From assembly GCA_902793555.1 (NCBI GenBank), contig CADBEF010000027.1, positions 1-43,740 of the forward strand: 43,740 bases of DNA, written 5' to 3'. A model generated the notes under the pieces. That model searched no databases. It saw only the letters and a list, made by a program, of their open reading frames with translations, and was not told the origin of the DNA. Shown here one piece after another: positions 16,292-24,482 of this stretch (position 1 is its first letter; the number at the start of each line of letters is the position of its first letter). The position numbers and the translations under genes are program-made. The stretch comes from an uncultured bacterium. GTDB lineage: Bacteria; Verrucomicrobiota; Kiritimatiellia; RFP12; UBA3636.

Positions 16292-17590
16292 ATGAACGCA
16301 AACGACTCCTTCTCCACACGCGACGGGGCGGCGAATGCCGCGGTTGCGGCATCCGCCGCCCCTCCGGCCCGTCCTTATCTCGGAACGCAGCCCGACGCGG
16401 GCGGGCACTTCGGCCCTTACGGCGGCCGCTACATCGGCGAGACGCTCGCCGCTCCCATCGACGAACTGAAGGCCGCGTGGGAGGCGGCGAAGAAGGACCC
16501 GTCGTTCGACGCCGAGTTCCGCGCGATGCTTCGCGACTACGCGGGCCGCCCCTCGCCGCTTGACTTCTGCGAGCGCCTCACCGCGCACGCGGGCGGGCCG
16601 AAGATTTTCCTCAAGCGCGAGGACTGCAACCACACGGGCGCGCACAAGATCAACAACGTGGTAGGGCAGGGGATCCTTGCACGCCGCATGGGCAAGACGA
16701 AGGTCATCGCCGAGACGGGCGCCGGGCAGCACGGCGTCGCGACGGCGACGATCGCCGCACGATTCGGGATGGAGTGCAAGATCTTCATGGGCGCGGAGGA
16801 CGTCCGCCGCCAGGCCCCGAACGTGCTCCGCATGCGGATGCTCGGCGCGGAGGTCGTCGCGGTCGAGTCCGGGACGGCGACGCTCAAGGACGCGATGAAC
16901 GAGGCGATGCGCTACTGGTCCTCGCACGCGACGGACACCTACTACGTCGTCGGCACCGCGGCCGGCCCCGACCCCTACCCGGAGATGGTCCGCGACTTCC
17001 AGCGCGTGATCGGCGACGAGGCCCGCGCGCAGATTCTCGAGAAGACCGGCCGCCTGCCGGACCTCGTCGTCGCGTGCGTCGGCGGCGGCAGCAACGCGAT
17101 CGGCGCGTTCTACCCCTTCATCGACGACCCGTCCGTCGCGCTTCTGGGCGCGGAGGCCGGCGGCGAGGGCGTGGAGACCGGCCGCCATGCCGCCTCGATC
17201 TGCGGCCAGCAGAAGGGCATCCTGCACGGCGCGAAGACCTACCTGCTGCAGAACGCGGACGGCCAGGTCCACGAGGCGTGGAGCATCTCCGCCGGCCTGG
17301 ACTACCCCGGCGTCGGCCCCGAGCACGCACTCCTCGCCGACATCGGCCGCGCGCGCTACGTCCCGGTCACGGACGCGGAGGCCGTCCGCGCGTTCCACCT
17401 GCTCTGCCGCCTCGAAGGCATCATCCCGGCCCTCGAAAGCTCGCACGCCCTCGCCGCCGCGCTGAAGGCCGCGAAGGACATGCGTCCCGACCAGCAGATC
17501 GTCGTATGCCTCTCCGGCCGCGGCGACAAGGACATCGACCACGTCAACGCCTGGACCGCCGCGCACGGCGGCGACGCCGCCGGCGGTTGA
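16292..17590 (+). CDS. trpB: Tryptophan synthase beta subunit
   Basis: A 432-residue PLP enzyme that condenses indole with serine to give tryptophan. Core motifs: [40 protein letters not shown] (PLP Lys in HKIN), [35 protein letters not shown] (phosphate-binding loop) and [13 protein letters not shown] at the end. An Ala-rich extension of about 28 residues ([20 protein letters not shown]...) precedes the usual start. No later start codon is available. The gene is alone: trpA is not next to it, and a hairpin terminator follows. Shared control with trpEGDCF is indicated by the common promoter/operator. Confidence 0.97.
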   Translation: MNANDSFSTRDGAANAAVAASAAPPARPYLGTQPDAGGHFGPYGGRYIGETLAAPIDELKAAWEAAKKDPSFDAEFRAMLRDYAGRPSPLDFCERLTAHAGGPKIFLKREDCNHTGAHKINNVVGQGILARRMGKTKVIAETGAGQHGVATATIAARFGMECKIFMGAEDVRRQAPNVLRMRMLGAEVVAVESGTATLKDAMNEAMRYWSSHATDTYYVVGTAAGPDPYPEMVRDFQRVIGDEARAQILEKTGRLPDLVVACVGGGSNAIGAFYPFIDDPSVALLGAEAGGEGVETGRHAASICGQQKGILHGAKTYLLQNADGQVHEAWSISAGLDYPGVGPEHALLADIGRARYVPVTDAEAVRAFHLLCRLEGIIPALESSHALAAALKAAKDMRPDQQIVVCLSGRGDKDIDHVNAWTAAHGGDAAGG

Positions 17591-17609
17591 AACCGTTGAA
17601 GCCTTTTCC

Positions 17610-17672
17610 AAGGTAGGGGCGCGTCCTCGATGCGTCCGCTTTTCGGGCATTTCTTGAAAATGCCCCTACCTT
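17610..17672. terminator. Nested inverted repeats between convergent genes, likely bidirectional terminator
   Basis: The outer repeat AAGGTAGGGGC (17610-17620) pairs with GCCCCTACCTT (17662-17672), followed by TT. An inner hairpin, GGGCATTT (17645-17652) with AAATGCCC (17658-17665), competes with it. The structure lies between trpB (+) and the LRR gene (-). Either hairpin could terminate trpB transcription; the outer one would read similarly from the other strand. Confidence 0.6.
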
Positions 17673-17701
17673 TTATCGGCTGAAGAAAAAGCGAAACCGC
17701 T

Positions 17702-19024
17702 TTATTTCACGAGAATCAGCGTCCCGGGTTCGTACCACCAGCGAAGGATCGTCTTCGCGCTGCTGCGGTAGCCGCCCTTCCACCAGCCGGCCGCTCCGCG
17801 CGGCTGTTCGGGCGGGAGCTGCAGGTAGTCCGGATATGCCGCGGCGGATCGTTCCCAGCTGGCCTTGTCCACGATGCGGATCCAGTTCGTGACGACGTTG
17901 GCGGTGTAGACGTCCCACATCGGGTCGCGCGTGTCCGTCCCGCCGAACGTGAAGTCGTTCTTCGGATAGCCGCGCCAGTAGATTTCCATCGGCTGCCCCT
18001 TGAACGTTCGGCTTCCGATCGTCGCGAGGTTCTTCGGCATGACGACGCGCTTCAGGGACGAGCAGGAGCTGAACGAGGCGGTGAATGTCTCGACCGTGTC
18101 GGGAAGGACGATTTCCGCGAGGCCGGTGCAGTTGTTGAACACCCGCGTCCCGATGGTCTTGAGGCCGGCGTGCAGGACGACGTTCGTGAGCGTCCGGCAA
18201 TTCGAGAAGTCGCCGTCGCCGTTGGTTTGGTAGCCGATGTAGACCAGGTTGGTCGAAACGGTCTCGAAGGACGTGATCTTCGCGTTCATGAAGGTCTCCT
18301 TCATCCCCGTGACGCCGCGCGGGAGCACGATGTCGCCCGTGAGGCTCGAACAGTTCTTGAACGTCTGGATCCACGCGCCGGACATGTCGGGATGGAACGT
18401 GACGCGCTCCAGCGCCGTGCAGCCGTAGAACTCGTTCTGTCCGAGGCTGCATCCGCTTTGGAACACGACGTTCGTGAGCGTCGTGCAGCTCTGGCAGAGG
18501 CCGTCGCCGCCCTTCACGGCCGTGAGGCCGGTTCCGCAGACAAGGGACGTGATCTTCGTCTTGCAGAATGTCTCCGTCATGGCCGTCACGCCATCGGGCA
18601 CGACGATGTCGCCCGTGACGGGCGATTCGCGGAACGCCCGGGCGAGTTCGCCTGCCAGCGAGGACGGCAGGGAGATCGCGCACGCCAGGTTCGCGCACGA
18701 GCGGAAGGCGCCGTTTCCGATCGTGACGAGCGTGTCGGGGAAGACGACGTTCGTGATCGACGAATTGCCGTTGAAGGCGGCGTCGTCGATCTTCACGACC
18801 GCGTAGCCGTCCGCGACGCCTTCGGAGAGGTCCACGTCGACGGCGGTCGCGTTGCTCTTGTTGTCCTTGATGGTGAGCGAGGCCCCGTCGGCGACGACGT
18901 TCTGCAGGACGACCGTCCCGCGCGAGAGGGTTTGGGCGCCGGCGTCATAGACCCATTGGTCGGCTGCGGCGGGCGCGGCGGCAAGGGCGAGGGAGGCGGC
19001 GGCGAGGAGGGATTTGGCGTTCAT
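17702..19024 (-). CDS. BspA-like LRR secreted protein (separate start inside the sigma-LRR frame)
   Basis: Alternative reading of the 3' part as its own 440-residue gene. ATG at 19024 is preceded by CCAGGAGCC, a good Shine-Dalgarno at 9 nt spacing. The N-terminus is a typical signal peptide cleaved near AAPAAADQ. Six or more LRR_5-type repeats follow (VVFPDTLVTIGNGAFRSC, VVLHAGLKTIGTRVFNNC, IVLPDTVETFTASFSSCSSL, VVMPKNLATIGSRTFKG). The C-terminus is aromatic-rich (GWWKGGYRSSAKTILRWWYE). Such proteins are surface-exposed or secreted adhesins or binding proteins. The separate start makes translation of a free LRR protein likely even if a full-length fusion is also made. Confidence 0.65.
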   Translation of the reverse strand: MNAKSLLAAASLALAAAPAAADQWVYDAGAQTLSRGTVVLQNVVADGASLTIKDNKSNATAVDVDLSEGVADGYAVVKIDDAAFNGNSSITNVVFPDTLVTIGNGAFRSCANLACAISLPSSLAGELARAFRESPVTGDIVVPDGVTAMTETFCKTKITSLVCGTGLTAVKGGDGLCQSCTTLTNVVFQSGCSLGQNEFYGCTALERVTFHPDMSGAWIQTFKNCSSLTGDIVLPRGVTGMKETFMNAKITSFETVSTNLVYIGYQTNGDGDFSNCRTLTNVVLHAGLKTIGTRVFNNCTGLAEIVLPDTVETFTASFSSCSSLKRVVMPKNLATIGSRTFKGQPMEIYWRGYPKNDFTFGGTDTRDPMWDVYTANVVTNWIRIVDKASWERSAAAYPDYLQLPPEQPRGAAGWWKGGYRSSAKTILRWWYEPGTLILVK

Positions 19025-19855
19025 TTCGGATGGCTCCTGGGTTGAAGCGGTTGAAACCGTTGAAGCGGTTGAAGCGGTTGAAGCCGTTGAAAAGGATGAA
19101 ACGGTTGAAACGGTTGAAGCGGTTGAAACGGTTGAAGGGGTTGAAGGGGTTGAAGCGGTTGAAACGGTTGAAGCGGTTGAAGGGGTCAGCTCCACGGACT
19201 CTGCGCGAGAAACAAACTCCGCGGACTCCGCGTGGGATCCAATGGCCGCCGACGCCAGCGCGTAGACGCCGCGCCCGATCGCGAGCCCTGCGGCGAGAAG
19301 GAGCGCGAGGAGCATCATCCGGACCCCGGGCCTCTGCGTGCCGAGCTTGGCCGCGAGCGCGAGGCGGGCGTAATGGAGGCGGGACTTCACCGTGCCGGGC
19401 GGGACGGCGAGGACCTTGGCGATCTTGGCGATCGGCTGGTCGAGGAAGTAATGGAGGACGACCGCTTCCCGCATGTCCTTGGGAAGCGCTTCCACGGCCT
19501 CGCGCAGGAGCCCCGCGTCGACGTCCCGGAAAATGCGGACTGCGCCGTCGTCCGCGGCGTCCGGCCCCTCGACCGCGTCCCCGCCGGCGAACTCGTTGCG
19601 GTTGGACTTGCGCCGGACGTCCTTGGCGTGGAGGTTCGTCAGAATCTGGCATATCCAGCCGAAGAAGGCGGACTGCTCAAGGTAGTCGTCGATCCCTTCG
19701 ACGACGGCGGCGAACGTGCGGTTCACGAGCTCCTCGGCGTCGCCTTCGTCGTCGCAGAAGCGCCGGGCGAGGGACATCAGCCCCGCCTTGTATTCGGCTT
19801 CCAGCCGCCGTGCGCCGCTCTCGCGGTCGGTTCTGAGTTCGTCGACGATCGTCAT
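17702..19855 (-). CDS. ECF sigma factor with transmembrane segment and Ser/Thr repeat, reading frame continuous into a BspA-like LRR domain
   Basis: One uninterrupted 717-codon frame. Residues about 15-85 resemble sigma region 2 (SLARRFCDDEGDAEELVNRT, QSAFFGWICQILTNLHAKDV). Residues 110-170 resemble region 4 (LPKDMREAVVLHYFLDQPIA, VPPGTVKSRLHYARLALAAK). A hydrophobic helix follows at about 180-205 (MMLLALLLAAGLAIGRGVYA). Residues about 226-273 are 16 Ser-Thr-x triplets encoded by a 9-bp minisatellite. At codon 278 a second start-like segment begins (MNAKSLLAAASLALAAAPAA, a signal peptide), then LRR_5 repeats. Start MTIVDEL is preferred because a TATAAT box lies about 36 nt upstream. It is either a membrane-tethered sigma factor with an outside sensor or two adjacent genes joined in frame by the repeat. 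Confidence 0.7.
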   Translation of the reverse strand: MTIVDELRTDRESGARRLEAEYKAGLMSLARRFCDDEGDAEELVNRTFAAVVEGIDDYLEQSAFFGWICQILTNLHAKDVRRKSNRNEFAGGDAVEGPDAADDGAVRIFRDVDAGLLREAVEALPKDMREAVVLHYFLDQPIAKIAKVLAVPPGTVKSRLHYARLALAAKLGTQRPGVRMMLLALLLAAGLAIGRGVYALASAAIGSHAESAEFVSRAESVELTPSTASTVSTASTPSTPSTVSTASTVSTVSSFSTASTASTASTVSTASTQEPSEMNAKSLLAAASLALAAAPAAADQWVYDAGAQTLSRGTVVLQNVVADGASLTIKDNKSNATAVDVDLSEGVADGYAVVKIDDAAFNGNSSITNVVFPDTLVTIGNGAFRSCANLACAISLPSSLAGELARAFRESPVTGDIVVPDGVTAMTETFCKTKITSLVCGTGLTAVKGGDGLCQSCTTLTNVVFQSGCSLGQNEFYGCTALERVTFHPDMSGAWIQTFKNCSSLTGDIVLPRGVTGMKETFMNAKITSFETVSTNLVYIGYQTNGDGDFSNCRTLTNVVLHAGLKTIGTRVFNNCTGLAEIVLPDTVETFTASFSSCSSLKRVVMPKNLATIGSRTFKGQPMEIYWRGYPKNDFTFGGTDTRDPMWDVYTANVVTNWIRIVDKASWERSAAAYPDYLQLPPEQPRGAAGWWKGGYRSSAKTILRWWYEPGTLILVK
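19041..19184. repeat. 9-bp minisatellite, 16 units of GTTGAARSG
   Basis: Sixteen head-to-tail 9-bp units (GTTGAAGCG, GTTGAAACG, GTTGAAGGG and close variants). On the coding strand they give Ser-Thr-(Ala/Val/Pro) triplets. Because the unit is three codons, copy-number change keeps the frame. A two-unit fragment of the same sequence (GGTTGAAACCGTTGAAGCC) overlaps the trpB stop near 17585, so the unit is dispersed locally. Confidence 0.92.
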
Positions 19856-19891
19856 GGGTTGCGGCCGCTCCGGACCGACGCATTTTCCATT

Positions 19892-19897
19892 ATTATA
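19892..19897 (-). promoter_or_regulatory. TATAAT -10 box of the ECF sigma gene
   Basis: A consensus TATAAT on the minus strand lies about 36 nt before the MTIVDEL start. A conventional -35 is not visible. Upstream are repeated ACCGCAT elements and the 10-bp palindrome CCGCATGCGG, which could be regulator sites or the recognition element of an alternative sigma factor. Confidence 0.45.
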
Positions 19898-19995
19898 CCG
19901 CATCATACCGCATGCGGCGGAAAAGGTTCAATCATCCCCGTTCGAGCGAGTGGAGATCTCGGGCGGAGAGACGCCCCGAGGACGGAGGAGCGGGG

Positions 19996-20325
19996 TCAGG
20001 CCTCGGCGCGGTAGCGCGCGTGCAGGTCGACGATCGCCTGCGCGCCGGAGCGGCAGGCCGCCGCGTCGGCCGCGTGCGCGGCGGCGTTGAGCGCATCGGA
20101 GAGGGCGCGCAGGTCCGCGGCGCCGACGCCGTCGGCATAGCCCCGGATCATGTGCGTGATCCGGCGGATCTCCAGCCAGTCCGGCGCGGCCGAGCCGTCC
20201 GCGAACGGCGTGAGCTCCTTGGCGCTCTCGTCGAACGAGTCCATGAACGAGTCCACGAACTCGCCCAGCAGCTCCTCGGGAAGGCCGAGGGATTCCATCA
20301 GGTGTTTCTTGACGTCGGAGATCAT
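19996..20325 (-). CDS. Histidine phosphotransfer (HPt) protein
   Basis: A 109-residue all-helical protein (MISDVKKHLMESLGLPEELL...). The phosphorylatable His sits in RRITHMIRGYADGVGAADL, which matches the HPt pattern of His followed by a small/basic stretch ending in Gly-Ala. The gene starts 5 nt after the stop of the hybrid kinase gene, so the two form an operon. The expected role is to take phosphate from the kinase's receiver domain and pass it to an unlinked response regulator; none with an output domain is in the window. Confidence 0.8.
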   Translation of the reverse strand: MISDVKKHLMESLGLPEELLGEFVDSFMDSFDESAKELTPFADGSAAPDWLEIRRITHMIRGYADGVGAADLRALSDALNAAAHAADAAACRSGAQAIVDLHARYRAEA

Positions 20326-20330
20326 GGTCG

Positions 20331-22724
20331 CTACCGCGCGTCCGGGAAGAGGTGCATCATCGCGAGCTTGAGCTTGGCGGCGGTGACGGGCTTGGTGAGG
20401 ATTTCGGCGAAGAGCGAGGCGTCGAACGTGGCGCCGACGTCGTTGTCCGCCGTGACGGCGACGAGCGGGACGCCGTCCAGCTCGTGGTTCTTGCGGATCT
20501 CGGCGGCGAGGTCCGCGCCGCTCATCCCGGGCATCCACATGTCGGTGAGGACGACGTCCGGCTTCTTCTCGGCGATCGCCTTGAGCGCCTCCTCGGCGGA
20601 GGCGGCGCGGGCGATGTCCGTGACGCCGAGACCCTTGACGTGGAGGTCGAGGATCTTGAGGTTGATCGGGACGTCGTCCACGATCACGGCGCGGAAGTTC
20701 TCGGGAAGCTTGAGCGCGTCGGTGCCGGCGGAGGCCGGATCGGGCGCGGGAAGCTCGTTCTTCGGGAGAACGGGGACGCGGGCGATGTGGATGTGGACGC
20801 GGGTGCCCTCGCCGGGGGCGCTCTCCATCTCGATCGTTCCGTTGCACGCGTCGAGGAGGCGCTTGACGATCGGCAGCCCGAGGCCCGTGCCGCTGTAGAC
20901 TTTTCCGCCGCGGGTGGCGCCGTCCTGCACGAACGGGTCGAAGATCGTCTTGAGCTTGTCCTTGGCGATGCCGATGCCGGTGTCGGTGACGTTGACGTTG
21001 AGCGAGACGGTGTCCGCGCCGTCCGCATGCGCCTCGGCGGTCCATTCGACGAGCCCCGCGTCGGTGAACTTGACGGCGTTGCCGATGAGGTTGAGCAGGA
21101 TCTGGCGGACGTGCTCCTCGGAGAGCTTGAGGACGGGGAAGTCCTTGCGGATGGCGTGCTCGATGCGCAGGTCCTTGGTGACGGCGCGGTAGTGGAAGAG
21201 CGAGTCCATCTCGTCGAAGAGCTTCACAAGGTCGCAGCGGCCGTTCATGTCGACCCGGCCGGCCTCGAGCTTGGAGAGGTCGAGGATGTCGTTGATGAGC
21301 GCCAGCAGCGCGTTGGCCGAGTGGGAGATGCCGGCGGTGTACTCCTTGATCTCGTCGGGCGTCACGTCCGGCCGGTTGAGGAACTCGCTGAAGCCGATGA
21401 CGGCGTTGAGCGGCGTGCGGATCTCGTGGGACATCGTCGCGAGGAACATCGTCTTGGCGCGGGCGGCCTGGTTGGCGGCGCGGGCGGAGGCGACGAGCTG
21501 GCGCTGGTGCGTGTCGCGCGTCTCGAGGATCTTGGCGCGCAGGACGCCGATCTGGACGAGCGCGCACGCCTCGTGGAAGAGCTCCAGTTCCTCGCGGCCG
21601 GGCGTGCCGGGGCGGTCGACGAGGAAGCTGACGTGGCCCCAGACCTCGCCGTCGACGCGGAGGGGGCCGGCGAGGAAACGCTGGGCGCGGGAGGCGCGGA
21701 GGATCTCGTCCCACGCGGGGTTGTTCCCATCGGGCTGGCCGAGGACGTAGCGGATGTCGGGGTGCTCGTCGAGGTAGTCGGGCGAGCCGATCTTCTCGGC
21801 GGCGTTCTTCGGCAGGACGTTGTATTCGGGCGTGCGGAACCAGGCGTGGACGAGGGGCGTGGAGCCGTCCATCTTGTGTCGGTAGAGGTACACCGCCACG
21901 GCGCCAAGCGCCTGGCCGGTCTCGCGCAGCGCCAGGTCGCGCAGCTCGTCGGCGTCCTGGTAGGTTGCCAGCTTGATCAGCGTGGCGCGGGAGCGGGAGG
22001 ACTGCTCGAGCATCTCCTCGAGCTTGGCGACGGACTCGTCCGCCCGGGCCTCGTGGCCCTTCTCGCGGCGCATCTGCTCGTCGACGTTGGAGATGGCGCC
22101 GACGAGGTTGCCGGCGTCGGAGGAGGAGCGGATCGCGCGGAAATTGTACCAGAGGAATTCGTCGTTGACGCGGAGGCGGTAGGTGATCGAGAAGACCCGG
22201 CCGTCCCGCGTGGCCTCCTCCATCGCCTCCTTGCGGAACGCCGCCTGCATGCGCGGAAGGTCGTCCGGATGCATCGTGGAGGGCAGGAGCCGCTGCGTGA
22301 CGCCGAAGAAGTCCTCGCCGGCCTTGTCGACTTTGAGCGTCTCGTAGAGCCCCTGCGAGCGGTACTGGTCGAAGCGGCCCGTCCGCAGATCGATGTAGTA
22401 GATGCACTCGTAGCCGCCGGAGAGGGCCTCGGCGATGTTGGCGTAGGCCAGGAGCCGGTCCTCGCCGACTGGGCCGCCGGCCGCGGAGGAGGAGCCCGCC
22501 GTCACGCCGCCGCCGCCGATGCGAGACTCCATCCCGCGGCGGAACTTGGCGAGCAGCTCCTCGGCGAAGTCCGAGCGGGTCTTCTCGACGAGGGAGTCGC
22601 GCAACTTGTTGCGCATGAAGAGGAACGTGGCCAGAAGGCCGATGGCGAGCAGGGCGAAGACGGCGAGCAGGACGTCCTTCGCGCCGATTGCGGCGACGAG
22701 AACGAGCGGGGCGGACGGAATCAT
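20331..22724 (-). CDS. Membrane hybrid histidine kinase (TM-PAS-GAF-HisKA-HATPase-REC)
   Basis: A 797-residue sensor kinase. One N-terminal membrane helix (residues about 10-37, DVLLAVFALLAIGLLATFLF) is followed by a PAS-like domain (about 75-190; YECIYYIDLRTGRFDQYRSQ), a coiled segment, and a GAF-like domain (about 240-400). The dimerisation domain has the phosphoacceptor His in MSHEIRTPLNAVIGFSEF. The ATPase shows NLIGNAVKFTDAG, DTGIGIAKDKLKTIF and GTGLGLPIVKRLL. The receiver has the phospho-Asp in VVLTDMWMPGMSG and Lys in ILTKPVTAAKL. The signal is probably detected in the cytoplasm, because nearly all of the protein follows the helix. It works with the adjacent HPt protein in a phosphorelay. 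Confidence 0.92.
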   Translation of the reverse strand: MIPSAPLVLVAAIGAKDVLLAVFALLAIGLLATFLFMRNKLRDSLVEKTRSDFAEELLAKFRRGMESRIGGGGVTAGSSSAAGGPVGEDRLLAYANIAEALSGGYECIYYIDLRTGRFDQYRSQGLYETLKVDKAGEDFFGVTQRLLPSTMHPDDLPRMQAAFRKEAMEEATRDGRVFSITYRLRVNDEFLWYNFRAIRSSSDAGNLVGAISNVDEQMRREKGHEARADESVAKLEEMLEQSSRSRATLIKLATYQDADELRDLALRETGQALGAVAVYLYRHKMDGSTPLVHAWFRTPEYNVLPKNAAEKIGSPDYLDEHPDIRYVLGQPDGNNPAWDEILRASRAQRFLAGPLRVDGEVWGHVSFLVDRPGTPGREELELFHEACALVQIGVLRAKILETRDTHQRQLVASARAANQAARAKTMFLATMSHEIRTPLNAVIGFSEFLNRPDVTPDEIKEYTAGISHSANALLALINDILDLSKLEAGRVDMNGRCDLVKLFDEMDSLFHYRAVTKDLRIEHAIRKDFPVLKLSEEHVRQILLNLIGNAVKFTDAGLVEWTAEAHADGADTVSLNVNVTDTGIGIAKDKLKTIFDPFVQDGATRGGKVYSGTGLGLPIVKRLLDACNGTIEMESAPGEGTRVHIHIARVPVLPKNELPAPDPASAGTDALKLPENFRAVIVDDVPINLKILDLHVKGLGVTDIARAASAEEALKAIAEKKPDVVLTDMWMPGMSGADLAAEIRKNHELDGVPLVAVTADNDVGATFDASLFAEILTKPVTAAKLKLAMMHLFPDAR

Positions 22725-22770
22725 GGGACGGTCTCCGGGCGGGAAAGGTCGGATGGGATTGAACGGTGCA

Positions 22771-22800
22771 ATTCTACAACAGACCCCCCGTCTGCGTCAA
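22771..22800 (-). promoter_or_regulatory. Predicted promoter of the kinase-HPt operon
   Basis: Minus strand: TTGACG (22800-22795), 18 bp, TAGAAT (22776-22771). The leader to the kinase ATG is about 40 nt and contains GGAGA, so this transcript has an ordinary leader, unlike several neighbours. Confidence 0.6.
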
Positions 22801-22833
22801 TGGCCGGCGCACAAGCGCAAGCGCGCACGTGCG

Positions 22834-23991
22834 TCAGCCCGGCGCGGTCATCGCGCGGAAGTAGTCGCAGACGCGGGCGACGCCGTCGGGGACGGGGGCG
22901 GTCGAGAGCCAGCAGGCGGTCGAGTCCTCGTCCGCCGGGTCGAAGCCGTGCATGCCGGCGAGGGGCTTCACGCCCATGTCGGAGGGGCAGAACTGCACGC
23001 CCGCGTCCGCCAGGAAGATCGCGTCGCCGAACTTGCGGTCCTCCCGCCACAGGCCGTGCCGCTCCATGTCCTCGCGCGAGAGCCAGCGCCCGGGGATTCC
23101 GCGCAGCGCGGCCTCGGCGCGCTCCTTCGCGCCGGGCTCGAGCCACCAGAAGCGCGCCATCGTCGAGTCGACCGCGCCGGCGTAGTCGCGCCCCCAGCGC
23201 AGGCCCGCGCGCCCGAGCGCGCCGGGGACGTCGGCGGTGCCGCGCAGCGGCGTCATCCCGTGGTCGGAGAAGACCGTGAGCTCGAACGGCCGCCCCGCCG
23301 CGACGAGCGCGGCGTGCAGCGAGCGCACGAGCCCGGCGTAGCGCTCCACGGCCGGGCGCAGCGCGGCGTCGTCGCCGACGCGGTCGTGCTGCAGCGCGTC
23401 GAACGACGCCGCGTAGACGAACGCGCGGTCGAGCGCGCCCTTCGCGAGCAGCGCCTTCGCGACGCGGAAGTTCTCCTCCTCGGGCTTGCGCCAGTCCGAG
23501 ACGTGCCAGCGCAGCCCCTGCTTTTCCCACGTGTCCGCGAGGTTCGGCACCGGCGCGAGCCCGCCCGGGACGAACATGTCGCGCTTCTCGCAGTAGTCGA
23601 GCTTCGGCAGGCGCTCCAGCGGCACGGCGTAGAGCTGGAAGTAGCCGGTGAAGCCCCAAAGCTTCTTCACGAGGCGCGAGAGGACGTTCCGCACGCGCCC
23701 GCGCCGCCAGAACGAGCGCGGCCGGAAGAACGGGGCGATCCACCGCATCGCGCGGAACGGGCTCCTCTCCGGCGCCCAGTCGTAGAAGGCGAGGTGCCCG
23801 TGCACGGCGGGACGCTCGCCCGTGAGGATCGTCGGGATCGCCGTGCAGCTGTATCCGAACTGCATCTCGATCGGGCGCCGGTTCGGCAGCAGGTCCCGCA
23901 GGAACCCGTATCGCTCGGCCTGCTTCCAGCCGAGCGCGTCGATGAAGACGAAGACCTTGACGGTCCCCGCACCGTGCGGCGTGTCGTTCAT
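22834..23991 (-). CDS. Alkaline-phosphatase-superfamily phosphodiesterase/nucleotide pyrophosphatase-like protein
   Basis: A 385-residue protein of the type I phosphodiesterase fold. It shows the metal ligand Asp in KVFVFIDALGWK, the nucleophile Thr region SCTAIPTILTGERPAVHGH, the metal-binding FSDHGMTPL and a late His in GMHGFDP. There is no signal peptide, so it acts in the cytoplasm. A basic, aromatic central part (FRPRSFWRRGRVRN, KKLWGFTGYFQLY) might contact membranes or lipid-linked substrates. The start MNDTPHGAGT is favoured because the ATG lies 7 nt after a predicted extended -10 box. Substrate is not predictable; neighbours give no pathway. Confidence 0.78.
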   Translation of the reverse strand: MNDTPHGAGTVKVFVFIDALGWKQAERYGFLRDLLPNRRPIEMQFGYSCTAIPTILTGERPAVHGHLAFYDWAPERSPFRAMRWIAPFFRPRSFWRRGRVRNVLSRLVKKLWGFTGYFQLYAVPLERLPKLDYCEKRDMFVPGGLAPVPNLADTWEKQGLRWHVSDWRKPEEENFRVAKALLAKGALDRAFVYAASFDALQHDRVGDDAALRPAVERYAGLVRSLHAALVAAGRPFELTVFSDHGMTPLRGTADVPGALGRAGLRWGRDYAGAVDSTMARFWWLEPGAKERAEAALRGIPGRWLSREDMERHGLWREDRKFGDAIFLADAGVQFCPSDMGVKPLAGMHGFDPADEDSTACWLSTAPVPDGVARVCDYFRAMTAPG

Positions 23992-23998
23992 GCCGCCG

Positions 23999-24027
23999 AT
24001 GATACCAAACGCCCGTCCCCGGCGCAA
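23999..24027 (-). promoter_or_regulatory. Predicted leaderless promoter of the phosphodiesterase gene
   Basis: Minus strand: TTGCGC (24027-24022), 17 bp, extended -10 TGG-TATCAT (24004-23999), 7 nt before the ATG at 23991. Confidence 0.55.
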
Positions 24028-24045
24028 TCGTGTTTTGCGCACGTC

Positions 24046-24073
24046 GGGCTCGCGTCACGGTTGACGCGAGCCC
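24046..24073. terminator. Perfect 12-bp-stem hairpin
   Basis: GGGCTCGCGTCA-CGGT-TGACGCGAGCCC, a perfect stem with a 4-nt loop. No T-run follows on either strand. Its right arm contains the -35 box (TTGACG) of a plus-strand promoter, so it may be an operator rather than a terminator. Confidence 0.5.
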
Positions 24074-24090
24074 CGGCATTCTGCTATTCT
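24061..24090 (+). promoter_or_regulatory. Promoter-like sequence reading towards the ORF6N remnant
   Basis: TTGACG (24061-24066), 18 bp, extended -10 TGC-TATTCT (24085-24090). The -35 lies inside the 24046-24073 palindrome. No start codon follows at leaderless distance; the first coding trace is the ORF6N fragment at 24176. Confidence 0.45.
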
Positions 24091-24175
24091 CACGTTCGTC
24101 AGCCACACCGAGCATTGGTCGATGCCGGCTTGCCGCCTCCCGCTGAACCGCTGTCATGACGAACGAGGTTGGATC

Positions 24176-24343
24176 GTGGATTCCAAGAACCCGCGCTTCC
24201 CGCCGGACTACCGGTTCGAACTCGATGAGGCCGAGTCGCGGTCTTTAAGGACGAAAATTTCGACCTTAAAGCCCGAAGGCGCAAACCGGGACGCCCATTC
24301 GAAATACAACTACAAGGCCTTCACCGAGAAAGGGCTCTACATC
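24176..24343 (+). pseudogene. ORF6N-domain protein fragment (degraded)
   Basis: About 56 codons read NPRFPPDYRFELDEAESRSL ... then HSKYNYKAFTEKGLYI. This matches the middle of ORF6N domains (FPEDF-F-L-x-E-E...LR, then YLPYAFTEQGV). ORF6N proteins are phage- and mobile-element-associated DNA-binding or antirepressor-like proteins. The N-terminal strand and everything after the AFTEKG block are missing, so this is a remnant. It marks past mobile-element traffic at the island edge. Confidence 0.6.
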
Positions 24344-24409
24344 CGCCCCCATTCCGTCGGAGCAAGGACGCTGAAAGGCTGCTTCCGCCGACTTTGTCCA
24401 AGTCGCCAG

Positions 24410-24423
24410 GTCGACCGGTCGAC
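24410..24423. repeat. 14-bp perfect palindrome
   Basis: GTCGACCGGTCGAC, flanked by the short direct repeat AAGTCGCC/AAGTCGCC (about 24400-24407 and 24424-24431). It could be an operator or a recombination-site relic. Confidence 0.45.
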
Positions 24424-24482
24424 AAGTCGCCGCGGCCCGCGCCGGTCGAACGTCCAGCGCGTATTTGTTGCACAAATGTTGC

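Noticed and set aside
19041-19184. CRISPR-like array
   Set aside because: Units are contiguous 9-mers with no spacers and no cas genes nearby; the same holds for the 12-bp array at 35474 and the 7-bp array at 5471.
20352-23279. 975-codon plus-strand open frame opposite the hybrid kinase
   Set aside because: Low-complexity shadow of kinase codons; all recognisable motifs are on the other strand.
24092-24170. Possible tRNA gene near the island border
   Set aside because: No cloverleaf, CCA end or T-arm GTTCRA could be formed from the sequence.
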